A stretch of 64,000 nt of DNA from Agrostemma githago. Taxonomy: Eukaryota; Streptophyta; Magnoliopsida; Caryophyllales; Caryophyllaceae. Positions 23,241 to 35,412 of the stretch are shown piece by piece. Numbering within the stretch: the first letter of the stretch is position 1; every line of letters starts with the position of its first letter. The notes beneath the pieces were generated by a model. It made no database searches, was not told where the DNA came from, and saw only the letters and a list, made by a program, of their open reading frames with translations. The stretch is taken from positions 36,694,678 through 36,758,677 of the forward strand of contig OY288243.1 of NCBI GenBank assembly GCA_958450325.1. Direction: 5' to 3'. Both the position numbers and the translations under genes were made by a program.

Positions 23241-24000
23241 ACTGGTGCGTCATTCACTTTTCAAATACTCTTCTGCTGCATTGCAGGGCTTCTCGTCAAG
23301 ACTGCTTGGGGCTATATGTTTTTTACTACTGCAGAGCTTCTGCTGTCTTGCTGCATGTAAGTCTCGACATATTCTACAATGGTGATCAGTGCGCCCCAGC
23401 ATGGTTGCATTTTGTGCGTTTTGTTCCCCTGTTTGCGAGTCCTTGCTGCTTTTATCCAGTGTTATGTGCGTATATGCTTCATTTAGGCCTAGAAATGCAT
23501 TCATGTTCTGTAACGACAACTTAGTTTCAGATCTGTGGTCGTATACCTTACTGCTATTGCTGTGATCTCTCGGTCACGTCCATGCAGGTTACTTTGGTGT
23601 GATCGGATGGGATTTGGTCACCAGTCACCACGACACTCATTTATTCCTTGTTCTAATGCATGACCACATCCGTAGTTTATATTCTGTATGCTGGCATGTC
23701 GCCTAAATTTACCTGATATATCGTGCCTATTTGGCCGAAAACAGAGCATCATCTGTCTAGCGATTCTGGCCTCTGCGTGAACATCGTCTAGGGGGCACAC
23801 AGATAGTAAGTGTGTTGGTGGAAGTAGGGTGAGTGTTGTATGTAAGACGGTGTGCTTCATGTTGTTTAGTTGCACTACGAACGTATATGTCCAACATAGA
23901 ATTCTGATCGCTTACTGTTCCTGTCCTGTCTGTGCGCCAAACTGTTTCCGGCCAGTATATTGACGTTTACTCCTTCCGTGCAGATTTTCCGACTGTTAGT

Positions 24001-24597
24001 ATGGGTCCATATAACTGCAGAGGCTGGTTATTGAACAATTTCGACGAGGACATGGATGCTGTCGCAGCTATCAGCAGACAACAGAAGTTGCAGCGTTTGC
24101 ATTTTATTTATGATCGTCCTCGGGAGGTTCTGATCCGCGACAGTCGGCACTCATGTGTAGGCGTGGTCCTTTCCAGCAAGGACTATATGGAGCAGATATT
24201 TGATAGACTTGACGCCGCTAGCGAGGCAGTTGTGCCGCTTGTATGCAGCCGATGGGCTTAGATGTTTGTGCTACGTTTAGATGCACCTCGGTGGGTCGAG
24301 GATTACAGTAGACTTCTTCGGAGGGAGCAACTATTCGGTGTGTCAACTCTCGTCTGGGGTGAGGTTGTGGTTTCACGTAGGTGCAAATGCTACTTGACTA
24401 ACAACAACCTCGCGAGAAGGATAATGCATACTTTCCAATTGGAAACGCTGGACACTACGCCTCATTTGGACATTACCGGTCCTACCTTTGCAGAACATCC
24501 GGCAGTATACGCTGAGCATTATGGTGCTGAAACTGTTATCACAGCACAGCTCATAGCATTCGGATTGCTAGGCCCGGAAGATATTTTTTTTATGTAG
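24001..24597 (+). pseudogene. F-box-like copy 2, broken by an in-frame TAG
   Basis: It starts with MGPYNCRGWLLNN, aligned with the other copies. The frame runs through the F-box-like segment (SSKDYMEQIFDRLDAASEAV) to TAG at 24259-24261, within the position where other copies have CKAWAQMF or KRWARMF, then stays open in the same frame to 24597 (DAPRW, RRCKCYLTNNNLARRIMH). Only one lesion is visible, so inactivation is recent. It is closest to copy 4 (shared C-terminus HLDITG...GLLG). A splice donor lies at 23357 (GCAT|GTAAGT) and a probable acceptor near 23982 (CCGTGCAG|ATTTT). Confidence 0.7.
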
Positions 24598-25560
24598 TGA
24601 ACCGGTTGTACGATTACGTTATCATGCCTTTAGCATGTATGCACTGCAAGTTCGCTTTCGGTTGCCTCTATGCACACCACCGTGGAATGTGGAATGTGTG
24701 CAGAACTGTTTTAAAATCTACACTAACCGGTTAATATATACGATATGCGGTTGGTAACCTACTTCGCAGTTTCTGGAGATTCTGTGATGAATGAATGTGC
24801 CTGAATTGAATATTAACTTTGTTGTGAAATCGTAACAAATGCTATGCGATGAGTAACATACGAAACCTTTTCCGTGCTCATTTTTTTGATGGAAATGGTA
24901 AAGTGCACTCTTATGTCACATGTATCGCCGTCCGATTCTCTTTGTTGGGTGTGCGTAAGTAGATTTTTCTAACGTGTCCGCTATAGTTAGAACAGGTACA
25001 GTTCAGCGCTACGAAAATTGTTATTGGGTTTGATTTCGTTTCGTTTGCATTTGTACTTGTGTCGGGTGCTCTGGAAGCCCGCACCCTCCTTACTCCGACA
25101 TCCGCATATATACAGCTTTATCTTCTCCATAATGCACTAGGTTTGGTATTGGTCGCGTTGATATTTGTAGCAGGAGTATAAGAGTGAGTAGATATATTTA
25201 TTTCCCGTGTTGAATAATTCGCCCTATTATATTGTTTAGTTACGTTTACTTGTCCGCACGCTCTGCTCGCCTAAATGATCTATGATGCGCCTTAGGGTGT
25301 GTAACGTAAATCATGATTCTTTCGTAAATTATTTCCACCGTCGCGCCGGATGCATTGGTGATCTGTGACATATGTGACTTTTGGTAACGTGTGCATTACG
25401 ATGTGTATAGGACACAAAGTACATGAGCAAGTGCACCGAAATCTCGCGTCCGTAGTTAGGTGTATCGGTGTAGGTGCCAAATGCGTGCAAAGCATCGGCG
25501 TGTTGCCCACTCTCCTCGAACTTGCCAAGCTTACAATCAATTACACTGCTCAGTAATATT
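24598..25560. other. Spacer between F-box-like copies 2 and 3
   Basis: No conserved coding sequence is present. The right end (25440-25560) is the upstream region shared with copy 1. Confidence 0.4.
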
Positions 25561-25612
25561 GCTGACCCTTCAAATCACCCTTTCTAACCTTTAACACATA
25601 AGCATACCCAGC

Positions 25613-25619
25613 TATAAAA
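25613..25619 (+). promoter_or_regulatory. TATA box of F-box-like copy 3
   Basis: TATAAAA lies 99 bp upstream of the conserved splice donor at 25712. Copy 4 has a similar TATAAA at 60683-60688, 96 bp before its donor at 60779. The conserved spacing supports both as core promoter elements. Confidence 0.6.
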
Positions 25620-26333
25620 ATACCACTTTAGTTTGCTTGTGATGCCCCTTTTGCCTTTTTTCCACTCTCTCCTGCTGCAAGTTCTAAGCTTCTACCAGCG
25701 ACATTTCAATTGTAAGCTTTCTATCCTTTCACAGCTCTCTTGTTTTGATTGACGGTCCCTGCGAAATGTTTTCGATTAATAAATTGTCATGCCGTCGTTG
25801 CTCCCTCGCATTTTGTTACGTGTTCTTATCTCCCACCTCTGTGATCAGTTGTTATATGTTCTTATTTTTGTTTCTTCAGATTGTACCGTGGTACTTTTTA
25901 ATTTTTGAAACACACGGGGGGATTGTCTATTCAGACTTGTCTGCTTTTGCCTAATTACTGATCTGTAAGAAATGTACTTCTATCTGTAGCTGGCGTTAGC
26001 TGATTCCGAAAATGTGGGACAGTGGTTATAACAATCCATTGGGCACATGACTACTAACCGTTTCTTTTTTGCTTCTTGCTCTTGATATTATTCGTGGTTG
26101 ATGCAATGCTAGAACCTGTTTATCGATCCTGCTCTTGGCTTCACACTTCACACTGCGCCTCATTATCTAACTACTTACAGTATAGTCATCTGGCAATACT
26201 GCTGCGCTGACATTGAGTTTATGATGTGTCTGCGGCCTTGTCTAATATTTCTTACTGCCGATATTGACTTGGGTGTCGTATCCAGACCTCACTCTGATAT
26301 GGAAATGTGCACTGCAGGACTGCAGGTATCACA

Positions 26334-26903
26334 ATGGTGACATATTGTTGCCGTGGTTGGGTGACTAACAATGTAATTGCGAACAAGGCTGAAGCTATAT
26401 CCAGCCGTAGGCATGCCAAAATGGAGCGCCTGCCTTTCATTTACAGAAGCCTGCATGAGGTCAGGATCGACGGTATGCAGTACTCAGCGGCAAGTAGAGT
26501 CTTTTCTAGCGAGGATTACATGGAACAGATCTTCGAGAAGCTTGATGTGGCTGGCAAAGTGGTGGTGTTGACTGTGTGCAAGGCGTGGGCGCGTATGTTT
26601 CTGCTATGTCTGGACGCACCTCGGTGGGCTGTAGACTATAATAAAAGTCTACGAGTGGAGCATCGTAAGGGTCTGACAACTGTCTACAGGGACGGGATTG
26701 TTGTATCAGAGAGATGCAGATGCTATCTGACTGACAACGTGATTGCTAAGGCAATGCTGCACAACTTTAAGGCAGGTGCATTGTTTCCTCCGCCGAATCT
26801 ATATGTTGTTGACTACACCAATACAAAGTACGATGCTGATTACTTTGAGCAGTTCAGCAAGAGAGAGAGAGTGACGGGGCGTGTGCAGTCGCTCTTAGTT
26901 TGA
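26334..26903 (+). CDS. F-box-like copy 3 (189 aa), C-terminus altered by frameshift
   Basis: Starts MVTYCCRGWVTNN and is close to copy 1 throughout (SSEDYMEQIFEKLDVAGKVV, CKAWARMFLL, ERCRCYLTDNVIAKAMLHNF). Near the end lies a (GA)n run (26860-26871). After it this frame ends at TGA 26901-26903, while another frame continues with residues alignable to copy 1 and stops at TGA 26933-26935. A slippage indel in the GA run has therefore replaced about the last 20 residues by ten unrelated ones. The F-box-like core is intact, so the product could still be functional. Splice donor at 25712; probable acceptor at about 26316-26323. Confidence 0.6.
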   Translation: MVTYCCRGWVTNNVIANKAEAISSRRHAKMERLPFIYRSLHEVRIDGMQYSAASRVFSSEDYMEQIFEKLDVAGKVVVLTVCKAWARMFLLCLDAPRWAVDYNKSLRVEHRKGLTTVYRDGIVVSERCRCYLTDNVIAKAMLHNFKAGALFPPPNLYVVDYTNTKYDADYFEQFSKRERVTGRVQSLLV

Positions 26904-29900
26904 TAGGCCGGGCAGATATGGTTGTCGTCGACTGATGTGCTGTTTGATTACTGAACAATGTATGTTATATTAACGTATGCTCGTCTCGCTCTTTGTTGTA
27001 ACCACTTATGGAGGCTACGGCACCACACGTGTGACATACTATGCACGTGTGCTGCCGACCTTTGCATTGTGTCTGACCTCTTGGCAACGTTGTGTTATCA
27101 GTGCTGCTGCTGCTCGCATGTTTGCCGTTGTTTGTTAGCCCTTAATCTATATGAATAGGTGACTAGCCGTTAACTAGCCGTTGTATACTTGACTAGCGTC
27201 AGCTGATTACTTGGTCTTCCTTTAGCTGTTACATACAACCCATATAGGTCGGTCTCGGATTCATACTGCTTGGCCATGTCATGCGTCAGATATTTGTGTC
27301 AAGGCTACTTAGTGGAAGTAGCGTCGGGTAACCTGTAGTAATTTGTATACAGCAACAGTAGCCATCATTCCAACTACGGCAGGCATCCTCTATGGTAACT
27401 TAGTAATTCTTAGTGACAGTAACTCATAGTGGCTATGTTTTGAGGTGGGGGAATCGCAGTTGTGGAGACATTGAGCGCATTGGGCAATATTCCTACTCCC
27501 TTGTGCTCACGAAGCTTACGGTGCTGTGCGTGCATGTGTGATATGCATACCGTTTGCTGGCGGTTGGGCCATGATTAGCAAGCTATACTTATCTGAAGCA
27601 TTCATTGATTACTATGTTTACATGAATTGACTCCATAGTTTCCCTTAGTTGTTGAAGTGCTAATGTCTTTGTAACACACTTTCTGGTGTCCGGATGTAGG
27701 CTCGCTTGCACGTGCATAAATGTCTGGTGTGGTTTTGTTTGCGTTTATATTGTTTACGTTACGAGAACATCCATGATAGAATATAAGGCGAGAAGGCTGT
27801 CCTGAAAATGCGTGTCATTTGTGTAATGTCGGCACGTGTGCGTTCCCAGAGCTGGCCTTATTTGCAGTGACGTGAGAGTGTGGGCTTCCCGAGTGTATAA
27901 CTGCGCGTTGTATGTATTTCACTCCTAATATATCATATTACTATGGTTGTTAGCGTGCTATACTATGCCATGGTATATTGCAATAACGGGACTCAATGTT
28001 TTTTACGTGTTTCTATATTATAGGCATTCTTTAAAGCTAATACGAGGGCCTATACATACTTATATCTTGTAAATACAATTATGACTCTCACTCATAAGTC
28101 CAAAAACTTGTATAAGGTCCCATCAAGAGGTGACATTTGGTGGACATACTTTACACTATCACAAATGTGCATATACTCATGATGCAAGTACCTATCTTCA
28201 CTATGCATTTTGTCGTCCCGTGGCCATTTGTCCGTATGAGATTGTTCTACATACATACGGCGACATTTGTTATTCGTTATCTTTATTAGTGATATCGCGT
28301 TATCAGATAAATTTGACAGCTAGAAGAGCTAGCTATTGTTTGGTCTTTGTTGTTTTAATATTTATTCCTGACGTCTTAGTACTTGCTTACTAACGGTTTA
28401 TAAGCGCGTTCTCACCCCCAATAAGGGCGTTGCGGCTAATATTTCATTTATGTCTGCTACAGTTTTGCCCTAAACGATCAGGAATTTTTGTCGGCGCAAC
28501 ATGTTACGCGAAATATACGACCACGCTTATGCACCTGGCACTTCTTTCCCGGACTGTATGTCCAAATCGTTGCGTGCTCTCGACGCACATTATTTTGTGC
28601 ATATCGATAATACACAATGTATTACTGACGAGTAGCCTCCATTTACTAGTAGAAATATATTTCACGCCTAACCGTGCGAGTTACTATGATTTATCATTTT
28701 CACATGTTTGTAGCTAACTATGAAAGAGCCCCCCTTACCACCTACTACACCTACTTGCACATGTTGCTTTTCTCAAAGAAACAAAGGGTCACATCCTAGG
28801 GCCATACTCCTTCCCATGAAATATGTGCAATCACCTATTATGTAGCCATTTGCCTCTAACACGCTATAGAGTTTGATAATTAGTAACTATTTACGTGTGT
28901 TAGTTAGTTTGGTAGATTATACAATGTGGTGGCGCTTGTTTATCATTATCCGTGTCGTTGCTAACGTGCCTTGCGGTCCACGTCGTATTGGCCGGCACAA
29001 AATGTTGCGCTAACGCTCTTGAGTAGGTAAACAGTACGGCTTTAGGACTACAGTATACGTTAACGGCATTATGTACATACATGGTTTTACGTACTTCTAA
29101 TCACGGCATTAAGTGTGTATGTTGTAACATTATGTTGTACACATTATGTTGTAACCATCAAAGCATTATGTATGTATTTACTCGGACAACTATACGTGGT
29201 GCTTTAATGTGCGTGTACGAAAGCGATTGTTTTCGCTCGTCATGACATTGGTAGTGTCCTGATACGGACTGCGTTGCTCCAACCAAATTGTTTTAGTACA
29301 TAAACTACACATATTGAACACAAGCCCGGTAGTCGTGGCTGGATAACCAACGCCACATAATGAATTATAAACAGGTTTAGGTTACTGTATAAAGTGTTCA
29401 TCTGTACACCCGTTTGAATACCCGATGTCCTAGGCTGTGGGTTGACATGCTATCACGTCTGCTTTACAGGCACAGCAGACAGCGTACTGCAACCTGTGCT
29501 CTAAACAGAATGGATGTAACTGCCTACTGCTGATGCTTACTGGCTATTACTTACCTATCAGTACACAGTCTGCGATAGTACTTTGTTAATTCCTGGAGTT
29601 TTGTTTTACTGTCCATGATCATACAATCTAGGCCAGCAGCCCACATATTCATTTGTCCTGTAAGGATATTTGCCACTGTTGCTTGTTGAGCTGTTATCAG
29701 GTCCCAACCCAAAGCCTAACAATATTAATTGAGCAGCCTTAGGTTCGAATGCCTCTACAACTGCTCCACCGTTCCAGTCCGCCTTCTCAGGTATGATCCG
29801 AAATTCTTCCCCCTTTAAGCATTTTCTGTGAACGACTCTGTTCTTTGCTTCTAGACCCAGCAGTACTTGTCGACATTATGTGATAATCTGCCTCGATGAT

Positions 29901-30190
29901 CCGTCATTTTTTTGTACATGGGGGGGGGGGGGGGGGGGCTCAGTGGGTTATATACTGATAGCAGTCTGAAAGTCGTGTGCATGTATTTGCGCAGTAGACC
30001 GCGTACTATTGTATCCTCCACCGGTGTCGCACCTATCGTTATATTTTTTTTCGGAATATGCCCACCCTAATGTAGTACTTTGTCCTAATTCACACGTATT
30101 ACACTTCTTCATTACCGTCTGGTGATTTGTTTTGTGATGTTAATTTGGTACTATCATACTTGCTGGCTCTTGGCGCTCGCTGTATACCGA
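26904..30190. other. Long spacer without recognisable genes
   Basis: About 3.3 kb with no family signature on either strand. Short frames at 28130-28393 and 28430-28717 have no homology I can see. Small TTATGTTGTA repeats occur at 29110-29160. A 19-base G run lies at 29920-29938. Confidence 0.4.
29920..29938 (+). repeat. Homopolymer of 19 G
   Basis: An uninterrupted G tract follows GTACAT. It is rare in plant DNA, prone to length error in sequencing, and able to form G-quadruplex structures. Confidence 0.95.
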
Positions 30191-30257
30191 TCTTCAGATG
30201 TTAGTCTGTGTAAGTCAACGTATCCAAGTACTAAGTTGGTGTTTGTTTGGGATTCAG

Positions 30258-31481
30258 ATGCTGGGTGCAGCTCCTACCACAGTGACCGTATCGTATTGTC
30301 CGCTTTTGGAACACATAGCTGAGATACTACAGTGGCCAGCTCCTGAATACCATATGTTAGACGTATCTAGGAATAGTGCGTATGTGTTGGTGAGGCCAAA
30401 TTCTGGAACGCTTGTCTTGTCATTTGTCGGAGGACATGCTGCTTCTGTTGCAGACTCATGCGATGTTGCAGCACGGCAGGCTGTCCATAGCATTATCAAG
30501 ATGTTTGATGTTGTCGTCGAAGACTTATCCTTTGAGAGGCAGCGACGGGTGGATCGCTGTGGTCGACTGTACCGTCTCAAGCGTACGGGGCTGGAAGACA
30601 CTATCAAAGGGAGATACAGGCAAGCACTTGAGGAAGATGTACCCGGTAGCCCCACAAACGGCAAACGTGTCTTCCTTGACTATATGCCCCTATTGCGGAA
30701 ATTTTTTCAGACTGACGCCGTGCAGGCCACGCCACTTGAGACTGTTCGTCACTCTGCAGATAGATACACATCATGGATTGCAATACAGGTTCCTAACGGT
30801 GGTGGTCAAAACGATGTGTTTATCGGTCCAACCTGTAATACTGCTGCGTATGCAAAGTGTGAACTGGCTAAGCAGATTATCACCTTCGTAATTCCTGCTT
30901 ACAAACTTGAAATCATCGATGTCAATTACAACTCACGCAGTACACAGTTTGCTGCTCTTGTCTGTGATCTTGAGTGAGAAAGTTACATGACAATAAAGGA
31001 GCGAATTACTGGTGTTCTAGACGCACCTGGTTATTCGGCGTCACTAATAGAGTCAGGTGACGGTGCGCCTGAGGTTGCAGCTCTGGATACACCGACAATT
31101 ACGCCTGGGGCTGAACCTGGTCAGGGAAGTTCAGGTGGGGACTTTGCTGTTACTAGGGACGTTGTCGTTTGTCAGGGGGTGCAACAAACTGTCTCTGACC
31201 ACGCCCTACGCAGTAATGTGTCTGGGATTAGATGCGCACGGGACATATACGTGAACCTTTTGTTGGTGGCCGCAAGTGTTTTCGCGATGGGTTTAGTTAT
31301 TCAACTGTTACCTTCCAATGTATGTTTGAAAACATTAGTACTGAATGTAGGACTATCGCAGGTTAATTTTAGGTCGGTGCGCACCAGCGCCCGATATATG
31401 TTGTCTGGTTATTTCACCGCGCGTGTGCTGACTGTCACCGTATTATATATCCGCCAGTGTATGACGTATGGCCATTCATAA
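30258..31481 (+). pseudogene. Tandem dsRBM-like cargo protein, copy A, with in-frame TGA
   Basis: Related to the gene at 34432. From ATG 30258, two segments each look like a double-stranded RNA-binding fold. The first (about residues 8-75) has a helix (CPLLEHIAEILQW), PEYHML, then strands and a helix (VADSCDVAARQAVHSIIKMF). The second (about 138-220) has FLDYMPLLRKFF, YTSWIAIQV and AAYAKCELAKQIITFVIPAY. The frame stops at TGA 30975-30977 (239 aa) but continues in the same frame to 31481 with residues alignable to copy B just after the stop (YMTIKERITG against FLNLEIRYLE). So the C-terminus is truncated, while both domains remain intact. The in-frame ATG at 30198 is less likely, because the sequence before 30258 looks like an intron end (GGGATTCAG). 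The dsRBM call is by eye. Confidence 0.5.
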
Positions 31482-34431
31482 TGTGGAATACTACGTTATT
31501 TTGTGTATGCATACTCTTATGCTAGCTTCTGATTACTAACCCCGTGCCGTGGGACTATATTTGGTCTGATGCTTACTGTTACGGATTGGCGCTGCCCTGC
31601 TATCGTATACACGCCTCGTTATACGTTGACTACATATCTAATCAGCATCCGGAAATTGAAATCGGGCGCAGTAGATTGTACCCAGCATAGCTTGATAGTA
31701 GCTAAGTAGTCAAAAGTTCACACATGTCATTCGGCCTTACCAGGGCCATCAGGAATTGACACTAAACTCATATATATGCTCGATTTAGTCATTGTGTAGC
31801 GTGTTTGCCATGCAGCTGACGACTGATCGTTTACATGGCGGCATGTGATACACTGCAGATAGGATCCAAGATGTCCACTGCATATGTGATAATATTCTGC
31901 GGATACTCTGTCTTTTCTCACGGGCACTAAAACGCATTACTCAGCTGCCTTGGGTGGTAGTCGGGTTTTTTAGATATCGCGTCATTGCTGCTGCATAATC
32001 TAGACAGATTACGTACGTGTTTGGTTCAGATCGGGTAGTGCGCGTTTGTTACAGAACAAACAGAACACACGTGCGTGTGTGCTCTATCGCTTGCTATACA
32101 ATATGTTCGCACAGGATGCCAGCTCAAAGTGAAACAGAAGAATTGTAGCACACATATATTATCCGTAGGTATGTGATATCAGTTTTAGGAAGGAAGAGGG
32201 CAAGGATGGGCAAATATAAAAAAAACAAAAAAATATATATAGGATTTAGGGACTAATATGCTGCACATCATGTCAATCAGGACTACTCATTGCTCTAATT
32301 GTCTTCTGCATTTACCGTCTTAGGTCTATAATTTGGGCTATTATTCTTCAGGTCTTGACTTGACCCCGACATTACTGTTGAATGGTTATGTGCTCCATGC
32401 AATTTCTCGCCTGGTAGTGGGTAGTGACAGGTATGACGGGACTTGAGAGTACATAGTTATGCACTTGATTGCCTATAGATGGAACCTTAACACTCAGGAG
32501 TAGGTTGCTTATCCTACATCCTATATCCTATGATATACATACATGTGATAGCAATTAATGCATGCTAGAGATATACACTTAAGAGTATTTTATACATTGG
32601 TATAAGAAGTGTGGAGTGTTAAGCAAAGTAATCAAAATTTTCCATGATAAATAAATATTTTTCCAAACAGGACCGAAATATTAGCGAGCTTCAACCAAGT
32701 CAACGCGTGGGTTCATTGACCCAGGGTCCTTAGTCTTAGACAATAGAATAAGACATCTTTGGTATATGTTCGCTTCGTCTAAAAAAAATATATATTGAAA
32801 ATTCCTTGGGTCTGTAACAATAAACATAGTATACGTACATATGAACACGTGTCTTACCGCGCTGTGAATCAGAATTCAGGTGCGGCGGTATATTACGTCA
32901 TCGGAACGCAGCACTTCCGATTATGGGTACGCTTTCTATCAGTGCCCTTCGTTTAGCTTCAAGTGACACTCGATTACCACTTGTTTTACGCAAACAGACC
33001 ATATTCTACATACAAACTCGCCGTGCTGTGGTAGACGTGCGCCCACAATACTCTCCTTGTCGATTACGTCTCTCTACGCTTCAGCTCAGTGTCGAACAGG
33101 ATGGATGTGTATCTTTGTTGTGTGCCCCACCTTGTGACAATTTGTTAAGGAGTAAGGACAGGTATAAATTATAGTATTTGCTCCAGCTGGTCCTTCCAGT
33201 GTTCCTATTGACGCACCATCCCAACTAGAGCCCTCATTGAGAGCGTTTGTATTCTGTTAGGCCCCTTAACTCGAATGCGTGCCATTATGCGCCGTCTCTA
33301 ATTTGCCTTAAAGATATGCGGCTGCAGTGACTCGAACTCGTAACCTCTTACTCCGATACCATTTAAACGAACTTTTCCGACCAAACCCTTAAACCAATGG
33401 CTTGCCCCCGTCTATAATCCATTATTTCCACCTCTTGTGCGCATCATGGACACGTAGTCCCGTATTCCACTTTATCCACAAATGTAGCCCCAAACTAATT
33501 ACTCAGTTCACATACCATACTATTAGACAATATTAGTTTGTAGTTACTGCTACTATATACATATATTAATATTGTCTAATACATACCTCCGGACTTATGC
33601 TCGAACGTATTCCCATATGATGGCCTAACTTGGCATCCTTGCCTATATATAATATAACAACGACTGTTACAAGTACTCTGCTCACACAAATATTCCTGCT
33701 TGCCTAGCTGTTAAGGGTGTGCCCGTGCATCCAGCTGCAGCTCCTTCCTCAACGAGCAGCCAGCTAAAAGGTCATTTCTGCTAACTTTTACATGTATTCT
33801 GAATTACGTATTCTATGCCTTCTTCTAGCGTTGCCTGGCCGTTACATGCTTATATTAGTTATTTGTATAGTACCCCGTCGGCTGTTTCGTTGTCTCTGCA
33901 CATATCTGCGTTCTATATTTGTTCTTGAAATGTTTGGAGATTAGTGTAGTAGTCTATGACGTTGCTTCTTTTATGATATTTTCTGGGCCCTCACAGTTAC
34001 ATATATTGACTTTCATGTAGTGCTGTTACAGTAGTTGTTAAGTGCATGTAAGCTATTTGCGGAGGATGCCTGTGAGTTGGTGCTTCTGTATACCATTTCG
34101 TTGTCACTGTTTTGGCAGTGCGAATGTTTTTGCGGTTTTAGGTTTTAGGTTCGGCATGTTCATTCTTACTGTGCTGTGTCCGACATTGCTGCACGCGATG
34201 TTAGAAAGAAAGGTTCAGTCTGTTTTGTGTAAAGCTGGCCGTCTGGAATTTAATATCCGCGGCATACCTTACGTGTTGCCTCGTATCCACCTGAAGTCAT
34301 TAGACCAGCAGTACAGGGTTTTTTAGCGTCAGTGTGTTCTATCGTTGTCGCTTATTGTAGTTTGCCGTCATCGCAAATTCGCTGCATGTCTTACTGATTA
34401 TGACTCTGTATAGGACATTGACCGCAGGCTG
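31482..34431. other. Spacer between the two dsRBM-like genes
   Basis: About 2.9 kb with no recognisable gene. A stretch at 33320-33365 on the minus strand resembles tRNA-derived sequence (GGTATCGGAG...GAGTTCGAGTC) and may be a SINE remnant. The AT-palindromic stretch 33520-33590 repeats ATATTGTCTAATA in inverted form. Confidence 0.35.
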
Positions 34432-35412
34432 ATGGCTACTCCGGTCCTACATATTGCAATCCCTTTTCAACCATTGCTATCTCGGATGGCCGAATGTATA
34501 GAGTATGCAGAACCGGAGTATGCGCCGGTGGATGGCAGGGAAAATATTGCTTCAGTAACCCTTAGGAGTGACCATTTTCCGGATACATATACGTACGTAG
34601 GAAGTTCTGCATTGACCTATGAGGAGTCGTGCAATACAGCGGCAAGAGCCGCCGTTAGTGACCTCATTGCCATATATGATTTCTACATCAATGATTTCAC
34701 ATCTGCCAGAAAGAACATGTACACAAGGTGTGCCAATCTTTGGCGCTTGAAGCGCCTTGAACTAAATGACCTGGCAAAGGGTCTGCCAAGAGTCCCTCTA
34801 GAAGAAGAGTTTGATTTTCATGAGGTGAATCATTTGCAGAGCGTCTCACTAGATTTTATGTCTGTCCTTAAAACTATCACTGATAAACTGCCTGTTGAGT
34901 GCACTCCTGTTCGCACCATACAACACACGCCTTCCACATTCACGTCGTGGATAGACATAGAGCACAGAAATAATCATCGCGAGCATATCTGTATCTTCAG
35001 TGATACGTGTCCAACTGATGCTGCATTAGAACAGAACCTTGCCCTTAAGGCAATCAACTATTTAGTACCCATCTATAATGTTCACATAGTAGATGCGAAT
35101 TACTCTCCTGAGGCTGTCAGATTTGATGCCTTTGTTTGCGAATATGCTAGGCGTAGCTTTTTAAATTTAGAAATAAGGTACCTAGAAGTCCATCAAGGCC
35201 TTGTAAGCGCTTCCTGTGTCGTAGAAGACGAGTATACTACTCCTAAAGGCACAATGCATGCTATTCCCAAGTCTGAGAACCCACCCCTGCCTCCCCAGAA
35301 GCGAAAAACCTGCCTCACCATCTCATCTGGGTCAGGTGCTGAAACCATGTCATCTTCTGCAGTGTCTTCAGATGATATTGACAGTTTCTTTAAAAGCGTT
35401 GGGTCCCTCTGA
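34432..35412 (+). CDS. Tandem dsRBM-like cargo protein, copy B (326 aa, intact)
   Basis: An intact single coding exon starting MATPVLHIAIPFQPLLSRMA. Domain 1 (about residues 12-85) shows helix, strand (EPEYAPV), strand (NIASVTLRS), strand (YTYVGSS) and a helix rich in alanine (YEESCNTAARAAVSDLIAIY), the order and alanine pattern of a dsRNA-binding motif. Domain 2 (about 142-225) repeats it (FMSVLKTITDKL, FTSWIDIEH, LEQNLALKAINYLV). The helix lacks the KKxAK basic cluster of strong RNA binders, so binding is not assured. The C-terminus (about 270-326) is a Ser/Asp-rich tail after PPQKRK. Tandem dsRBMs occur in plant DRB proteins that work with Dicer-like enzymes; a silencing role here is inference. 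The leader may be spliced at GACCGCAG|GCTG before the ATG. Confidence 0.6.
   Translation: MATPVLHIAIPFQPLLSRMAECIEYAEPEYAPVDGRENIASVTLRSDHFPDTYTYVGSSALTYEESCNTAARAAVSDLIAIYDFYINDFTSARKNMYTRCANLWRLKRLELNDLAKGLPRVPLEEEFDFHEVNHLQSVSLDFMSVLKTITDKLPVECTPVRTIQHTPSTFTSWIDIEHRNNHREHICIFSDTCPTDAALEQNLALKAINYLVPIYNVHIVDANYSPEAVRFDAFVCEYARRSFLNLEIRYLEVHQGLVSASCVVEDEYTTPKGTMHAIPKSENPPLPPQKRKTCLTISSGSGAETMSSSAVSSDDIDSFFKSVGSL

Noticed and set aside
28130..28717. Two adjacent frames of 87 and 95 codons
   Set aside because: No recognisable motif and no similarity to other parts of the window.
33320..33365. tRNA-like or SINE-like sequence on the minus strand
   Set aside because: It has a B-box-like GAGTTCGAGTC but no cloverleaf, no clear A box and no element ends, so it is too weak to call.
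34042..34326. 94-codon frame before dsRBM-like gene B
   Set aside because: No counterpart before gene A and no motif. Likely intron or leader sequence.
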